A stretch of 9,165 nt of DNA, from contig JAFQGN010000371.1 in the NCBI GenBank assembly GCA_017398245.1, positions 1 through 9,165 on the forward strand, in the 5' to 3' direction. Below, piece after piece: positions 6,137 to 9,165 of the stretch (position 1 is its first letter; each line of letters opens with the position of its first letter). Source of the DNA: Clostridia bacterium (lineage in GTDB: Bacteria > Bacillota_A > Clostridia > Christensenellales > Aristaeellaceae). Below the pieces are notes generated by a model. The model was not told the DNA's origin and made no database searches. It saw only the letters and a list, made by a program, of their open reading frames with translations. The position numbers and the translations under genes are program-made.

Positions 6137-6242
6137 GCGTTCCGCTTTCATCCGGCGGGGGCTTTAGGACCTTTGTGCATGCATGATGGTGCGCTTCGTT
6201 TTCGCCCGGCAAGGGTTTTGGACTGTTATGCGTGCACGGTGG
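6137..6242. repeat. Degenerate tandem repeat including the pyrH 3' end
   Basis: 6137-6189 and 6191-6242 align with one 1-base gap at about 38 of 52 positions, and 13 of the 14 mismatches are transitions. The second unit contains the last five pyrH codons and its TAA. The sequence from 6059 to 6136 may hold one or two further, more decayed units (for example GCGCTTTTG at 6102 and TTATGCACG at 6080), but these are weak. Apart from this repeat and the hairpin/promoter at 5983-6046, I see nothing in the 313 bp pyrH-frr spacer. Confidence 0.65.
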
Positions 6243-6924
6243 TGCCGATGTCCTCGCCCCTGACCACGCGCAGGATGTTTTCCGGCTTGTCCATATGGAA
6301 CACGCGCAGCTCCTTCACGCCGCGATCCATGAGCAGCTGGAAGGCGGTCTGGTCCATGACCTTGAGGTTCATGCGGATGCAGTCGGCATAGGTCACGTCC
6401 TTGAGCAGCTTGGCTTCCGGATTCTTGCGCGGGTCGGAATCGTACACGCCCTCGACCGTGGTGCCCTTGAAGACGGTATCGGCCTTGAGCTCGGCCGCGC
6501 GCAAGGCGACGGCGGTATCGGTGGTGAAGAAGGGGTTGCCGCTTCCGCCGGCCAGCAGCGCGATGCCGCCGTTTTTGAGGCATTTATCGGCCGCAGCGGC
6601 GGTATAGAGCCTGGCGAAGCGGTTCATTTCCTGCGCGGTGAAGACTTCCGCCTTCACGCCTTCGCGAAGGAGGAAATCCTGCGCGCAGAGGGCGTTGATG
6701 ACGGTGGCGAGCATGCCCATCTGGTCGGCGTTGACGGGGTCCATATCGTTAGAGAAGCGACCGCGCCAGATATTGCCGCCGCCGATGACCACGCCGGGTT
6801 CCACGCCCATGCGCGCCACTTCGGCCAGAACATGCGCTACTTCGCGGCAGCGGGCCTCGTCAAAACAGCCGTTGCCGGAGGAGAGCGATTCGCCGCTGAG
6901 TTTGATCAGGATCCTCTTTTTCAT
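6226..6924 (-). CDS. pyrH: UMP kinase
   Basis: PyrH phosphorylates UMP to UDP with ATP. It is a homohexamer of the amino-acid-kinase fold, usually GTP-activated and UTP-inhibited. From the ATG at 6924 the protein is 232 residues, normal for the family. Visible motifs are KLSGE (8-12, with the phosphate-binding Lys), GGGN (48-51) followed by IWRG, DQMGMLATVINAL (67-79), GGSGNPFFTTDTA (126-138) and the nucleotide-loop segment EGVYDSDP (158-165). An in-frame ATG three codons earlier (6933) directly abuts the AAAGG Shine-Dalgarno. The ATG at 6924 has that site about 8 nt upstream and gives the conserved MKKRILIKLSGE start, so I prefer it. It follows tsf as is usual in bacteria, but here across a terminator and a repeat-rich spacer. 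Its 3' end is part of a degenerate tandem repeat continuing downstream. Confidence 0.97.
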   Translation of the reverse strand: MKKRILIKLSGESLSSGNGCFDEARCREVAHVLAEVARMGVEPGVVIGGGNIWRGRFSNDMDPVNADQMGMLATVINALCAQDFLLREGVKAEVFTAQEMNRFARLYTAAAADKCLKNGGIALLAGGSGNPFFTTDTAVALRAAELKADTVFKGTTVEGVYDSDPRKNPEAKLLKDVTYADCIRMNLKVMDQTAFQLLMDRGVKELRVFHMDKPENILRVVRGEDIGTTVHA

Positions 6925-6961
6925 ATCGATCATCCTTTCTATAGGAGCGCGGAGATACGCT

Positions 6962-7023
6962 AAGGGGACTCCGTCCCCTTTGATCCCCTGCCAAAGGGAA
7001 TTCTTCCCTTTGGAATCCCATCT
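6962..7023. repeat. 39-bp direct repeat, copy 1, with leading palindrome
   Basis: A perfect 8-bp palindrome with 3-nt centre at 6962-6980 (AAGGGGAC/GTCCCCTT) is followed at 6985-7023 by the 39-bp repeat shared exactly with 7182-7220. The repeat contains a 10-bp-arm palindrome at 6991-7013. The copy sits about 40 to 100 nt upstream of the pyrH start, so it would lie in the pyrH mRNA leader if transcription starts further upstream. Confidence 0.85.
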
Positions 7024-7069
7024 ATGGGGAAAATCTTCTTCCGATGTATGAGTGCCATCTCATTTTTGC

Positions 7070-7096
7070 ATTATGTCCGGCAGCGGCAATTGTCAG
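7070..7096 (-). promoter_or_regulatory. Weak candidate promoter for pyrH
   Basis: Because tsf ends in a terminator, pyrH needs a start signal. The best I find is CTGACA (7096-7091) and CATAAT (7075-7070). Each is one base off consensus, but the spacer is only 15 bp, below the usual 16-18. A 6-bp palindrome at 7097-7109 adjoins the -35. Treat it as a guess. Confidence 0.3.
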
Positions 7097-7181
7097 CGGG
7101 CACTGCCCGTCCCGGCAAAGCGTTCCGCTTGGACCGGGCCTCGAGAGGCGGAGGGAACGGGCGGAGGCTCCGCCCCCTGCA

Positions 7182-7220
7182 CCCCTGCCAAAGGGAATTC
7201 TTCCCTTTGGAATCCCATCT
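7182..7220. repeat. 39-bp direct repeat, copy 2
   Basis: Identical over all 39 bases to 6985-7023. It contains a perfect palindrome at 7188-7210 (10-bp arms CCAAAGGGAA/TTCCCTTTGG, centre TTC) followed by GGAATCCCATCT. It is preceded at 7159-7175 by a 7-bp GC palindrome with a 3-nt centre (GGGCGGA/TCCGCCC), so palindrome plus palindrome plus GGAATCCC forms one module. Confidence 0.85.
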
Positions 7221-7248
7221 TTGGGAATCTTATGATCTCAAACCTCGA

Positions 7249-7280
7249 AGCCCGGCCCAAACGGCACGTTTTGCCGGGCT
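7249..7280. repeat. Imperfect hairpin in tsf-pyrH spacer
   Basis: AGCCCGGC at 7249-7256 pairs with GCCGGGCT at 7273-7280. An inner AAACG/CGTTT stem closes on a 3-nt centre, with a small asymmetric bulge between the two helices. No T-run follows on either strand, so it is not called a terminator. It may be another decayed member of the spacer's palindrome set. Confidence 0.5.
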
Positions 7281-7308
7281 GAATAACATAACGGGAGACT
7301 GCATCTTA

Positions 7309-7373
7309 CCCCTTATTGAGGGGCTCCGGGGGAATCATTCCCCCGGACAGGGTTTCAGGGGCGGCGCCCCTGA
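7309..7373. repeat. Composite palindromic block III (tsf-pyrH spacer)
   Basis: Three consecutive palindromes: a 5-bp stem at 7309-7323; a perfect 10-bp stem with TCA centre at 7325-7347 (core GGGGGAATCATTCCCCC); and a perfect 8-bp stem with 3-nt centre at 7355-7373 (TCAGGGGC/GCCCCTGA). The 66 nt from 7315 to 7380 match 5041-5106 in the frr-uppS region at 58 positions by hand alignment. There is no ORF of interest and no T-tract, so this is a dispersed intergenic repeat rather than a terminator. Its function is unknown. Confidence 0.8.
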
Positions 7374-7433
7374 CGTTCTCTCTGGGCGGCGCCTCTGACG
7401 TCCTCTCTGGGCGGCGCCCCTGACGTTTTCCCG
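7359..7433. repeat. 25-bp tandem repeat, three copies
   Basis: Three head-to-tail copies start at 7359, 7384 and 7409 with a 25-bp period. Each contains GGGCGGCGCC followed by CCTGACG or TCTGACG and a pyrimidine-rich end. The third copy degenerates after its GACG. The first copy overlaps the second palindrome of the adjacent composite block, so the array looks like local amplification of the block's end. Confidence 0.8.
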
Positions 7434-7448
7434 TGCTCCCGGGCCTGC

Positions 7449-7480
7449 AAAAACAGCCGCCGGATAACTCCGACGGCTGT
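7449..7480 (-). terminator. Rho-independent terminator after tsf
   Basis: Reading the minus strand, an 11-bp stem with one mismatch (arms 7480-7470 and 7463-7453, beginning ACAGCCG and ending CGGCTGT) has a 6-nt loop. It is followed immediately by a run of T (7453-7449) and starts 13 nt past the tsf stop. GC-rich stem plus T-tract is the classical intrinsic terminator. It implies that rpsB-tsf is a unit distinct from pyrH and the genes after it, or at least partially uncoupled. Confidence 0.85.
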
Positions 7481-7492
7481 ATAGAGACGAAA

Positions 7493-8410
7493 TTACTGAG
7501 CGGCGCCAGTCTGCTTCGCGACTTCGGCGGCCAGATCGTCCTGACGCTTCTCGAGGCCGTCGCCCATCTTATAGCGGGTGAAACGGACGATATCGAGACC
7601 CGGGCACGCCTTCTTGATCATGGCGGCGACGGTGACGTCGGGATCCTTGACGAAGACCTGTTCGAGCAGGCAGACGTCCTTGTAGAACTTCACAATGCGG
7701 CCTTCGACCATCTTCTCGATGATCTTCTCGGGCTTGCCTTCGTTGCGGGCCTGAGCGATGAGGATTTCCTTCTCATGCTCGAGGTGGGACGGATCCACTT
7801 CTTCGCGGCGGACATATTCCGGAGCGACGGGGGAAGCAGCGGCGATCTGCAGAGCGACGTCGTGCAGAACGGCCTTGACTTCTTCGTTCACTTCGCCGCA
7901 GGAAGCTTCGACCAGAACGCCAACCTTGCCGCCCATGTGGATGTAGCTGTCCACGGTGCCGTTTTCGGCAGTGTAGCGGGCGAAGCGGCGGATGGTGATC
8001 TTCTCGCCGATCTTGGCGGTCTTGGCGGTTACGAGATCGGCCACGGTCTGGGTCTCGTCATACTGGCAGGCCAGCAGGGCGTCGACATCGGCCGGGTTGT
8101 TCTTGATGATGATCTTGCAAACGTCGGTGACCAGCTCGCCGAACTCGTCGGTCTTGGCGACGAAGTCGGTCTCGCAGTTGATCTCGACCAGAGCGCCGGT
8201 GTTGCACTTGTTGCAGATATAGCTGCCAACGAGGCCTTCAGCTGCGATGCGGCTCTGCTTCTTGGCGGCGGCGGCGAGGCCCTTCTCACGCAGGAAGTCG
8301 ATAGCCTTCTCCATGTCGCCGTTGGTGGCGGCCAGAGCCTTCTTGCAATCCATCATGCCGGCGCCGGTGCGGCCGCGCAGTTCCATAACAACTTTTGCGC
8401 TGATTTCCAT
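7493..8410 (-). CDS. tsf: Translation elongation factor Ts
   Basis: EF-Ts is the guanine-nucleotide exchange factor for EF-Tu: it displaces GDP so that EF-Tu can be recharged. The 305-residue product is about normal length for the longer bacterial form. An N-terminal UBA-like domain (about 1-52) carries signature 1, [16 protein letters not shown] at 11-26. Signature 2, [11 protein letters not shown] at 76-86, contains the Thr-Asp-Phe that in E. coli EF-Ts invades the Mg site of EF-Tu. A second core half follows, with [17 protein letters not shown] and the C-terminal module. The ATG at 8410 is preceded by AGGAGG at 8420-8425 with 9-nt spacing, an excellent site. It lies 77 nt after rpsB and ends in a terminator. 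One oddity is C66-N-K-C69 in the first core subdomain, where the second half has the usual His-x-Gly-Gly type turn. Confidence 0.97.
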   Translation of the reverse strand: MEISAKVVMELRGRTGAGMMDCKKALAATNGDMEKAIDFLREKGLAAAAKKQSRIAAEGLVGSYICNKCNTGALVEINCETDFVAKTDEFGELVTDVCKIIIKNNPADVDALLACQYDETQTVADLVTAKTAKIGEKITIRRFARYTAENGTVDSYIHMGGKVGVLVEASCGEVNEEVKAVLHDVALQIAAASPVAPEYVRREEVDPSHLEHEKEILIAQARNEGKPEKIIEKMVEGRIVKFYKDVCLLEQVFVKDPDVTVAAMIKKACPGLDIVRFTRYKMGDGLEKRQDDLAAEVAKQTGAAQ

Positions 8411-8441
8411 AGCAAATATCCTCCTGTCGGTTATTCAGGAT

Positions 8442-8471
8442 GCGCAGGACAGCCTTTGCGCCGCCCTGCGC
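8442..8471 (-). other. rpsB-tsf intergenic hairpin
   Basis: A 12-bp stem (10 Watson-Crick pairs and two G-U pairs) with a 6-nt loop lies between the rpsB stop and the tsf ribosome binding site. In the mRNA it starts GCGCAGG and ends CCTGCGC. No U-tract follows it, so it is not a standard terminator. It could act in mRNA processing or in setting the S2 to EF-Ts ratio; that role is inference. Confidence 0.45.
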
Positions 8472-8487
8472 CTGTGTGTATCAGAAA

Positions 8488-9165
8488 TTATTCAGCAGCT
8501 TCGACAGCGGCCTCTTCGGGAGCGGCTTCGTTCTGCTCGCCCTGCTTGCCTTCCAGGATGGCGTCGGCCATCTTGCCGGCGATCAGCTTCACGGCGCGGA
8601 TAGCGTCGTCGTTGCCCGGGATGACGTAGTCGATCTCGTCCGGATCGCAGTTGGTATCAACGATAGCCACGATCGGGATGTTCAGAGCGCGGGCTTCCGC
8701 AACGGCGATGTGCTCCTTGCGGGGGTCAACGATGAACAGAGCGCCCGGCAGGCCCTTCATTTCGCGGATGCCGCCCAGGTTCTTCTCGAGCTTTTCGCGC
8801 TCGCCGCACAGCTTGATGACTTCCTTCTTGGGCAGGACTTCAAACTGGCCGGTAGCTTCCATCTGATCGATGGCGTTCAGGCGGGCGATACGGGTCTTGA
8901 TGGTGCGGAAGTTGGTCAGGGTGCCGCCCAGCCAGCGGTTGTTGACATAGTACATGCCGCAGCGCTTGGCTTCGGACTCGATGGATTCCTGAGCCTGCTT
9001 CTTGGTGCCGACGAACAGGATGTTCTTGCCTTCCAGGGCCACGTCACGGATGAACATATAGGCCTCGTCGATCTTGCGGACGGTCTTCTGCAGGTCGATG
9101 ATGTAGATGCCGTTGCGCTCGGTGAAGATGTACTGAGCCATCTTGGGGTTCCAGCGGCGGGTCTG
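8488..9165 (-). CDS. rpsB: 30S ribosomal protein S2 (5' end missing at window edge)
   Basis: S2 is a structural protein of the small ribosomal subunit; it binds late in assembly and is needed for S1 docking in bacteria that have S1. The frame is open to the window edge: upstream of the internal ATG at 9141 it reads QTRRWNPKM, which is the conserved S2 N-terminal region (family form [13 protein letters not shown]). The true start therefore lies outside the window and about 18 residues are missing. Other S2 hallmarks are [17 protein letters not shown], the [12 protein letters not shown] segment, the [11 protein letters not shown] motif and the [19 protein letters not shown] segment. The tail is acidic and alanine/glutamate-rich, which is common and variable in S2. 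It ends in TAA, 77 nt before tsf, the usual partner. The family assignment is certain; regulation cannot be judged because the leader is outside the window. Confidence 0.97.
   Translation of the reverse strand, partial: QTRRWNPKMAQYIFTERNGIYIIDLQKTVRKIDEAYMFIRDVALEGKNILFVGTKKQAQESIESEAKRCGMYYVNNRWLGGTLTNFRTIKTRIARLNAIDQMEATGQFEVLPKKEVIKLCGEREKLEKNLGGIREMKGLPGALFIVDPRKEHIAVAEARALNIPIVAIVDTNCDPDEIDYVIPGNDDAIRAVKLIAGKMADAILEGKQGEQNEAAPEEAAVEAAE

Noticed and set aside
6925..6933. Upstream ATG for pyrH
   Set aside because: It abuts the Shine-Dalgarno with no spacing; the ATG at 6924 has correct spacing and the conserved start.
7309..7373. Palindromes considered as terminators
   Set aside because: None is followed by a T-run on the minus strand; the real tsf terminator at 7449-7480 comes first.
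4982..7433. Repeats considered as a CRISPR array
   Set aside because: No regular spacer lengths, no constant repeat of 24-37 bp, and no cas genes; the units are self-palindromic and lie in separate spacers.

Overview
This window is a housekeeping stretch from a bacterium, very probably a Bacillota of the class Clostridia. The evidence is the gene order rpsB-tsf-pyrH-frr-(small ORF)-uppS-cdsA-dxr-rseP, the strong AGGAGG-type ribosome binding sites, and consensus sigma-A-type promoters. Coding DNA is moderately GC-rich. All genes lie on the minus strand, so the window reads biologically from right (9165) to left (1). I cannot name a genus from the sequence alone.

Layout from right to left: rpsB (5' end cut off by the window edge) and tsf form a translation-factor pair that ends in a Rho-independent terminator at 7449-7480. 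A repeat-filled spacer of about 0.57 kb follows (6925-7492, including that terminator), then pyrH (UMP kinase). The pyrH-frr spacer holds degenerate tandem copies of the pyrH 3' end, a hairpin, and a clear promoter abutting that hairpin. Next come frr (ribosome recycling factor), a 73-residue ORF overlapping frr by ATGA, a palindromic repeat cluster, uppS, cdsA and dxr. A 452 bp spacer with degenerate copies of the dxr 3' end separates dxr from rseP. rseP has a candidate promoter of its own and a terminator at 481-517. Beyond it, at 239-267, is a perfect TTGACA-17-TATAAT promoter followed by a leader of roughly 220 nt. The leader runs into what looks like the first ~15 nt of a 16S rRNA, so a ribosomal RNA operon leaves the window at position 1.

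The genes cover translation (S2, EF-Ts, RRF), pyrimidine nucleotide supply (PyrH), isoprenoid and lipid-carrier synthesis (Dxr, UppS), phospholipid precursor synthesis (CdsA) and intramembrane proteolysis (RseP). These are essential or near-essential growth functions, sited directly upstream of an rRNA operon.

I see no defence system, mobile element with a transposase, CRISPR array or novel enzyme. The unusual content is in the spacers. One is a family of short perfect palindromes, often with 3-nt centres, arranged in composite blocks; two blocks 2.3 kb apart differ by paired, compensatory changes in their stems. The other is degenerate, almost purely transition-diverged tandem copies of the 3' ends of two unrelated genes (dxr and pyrH). 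All repeat alignments were made by eye.
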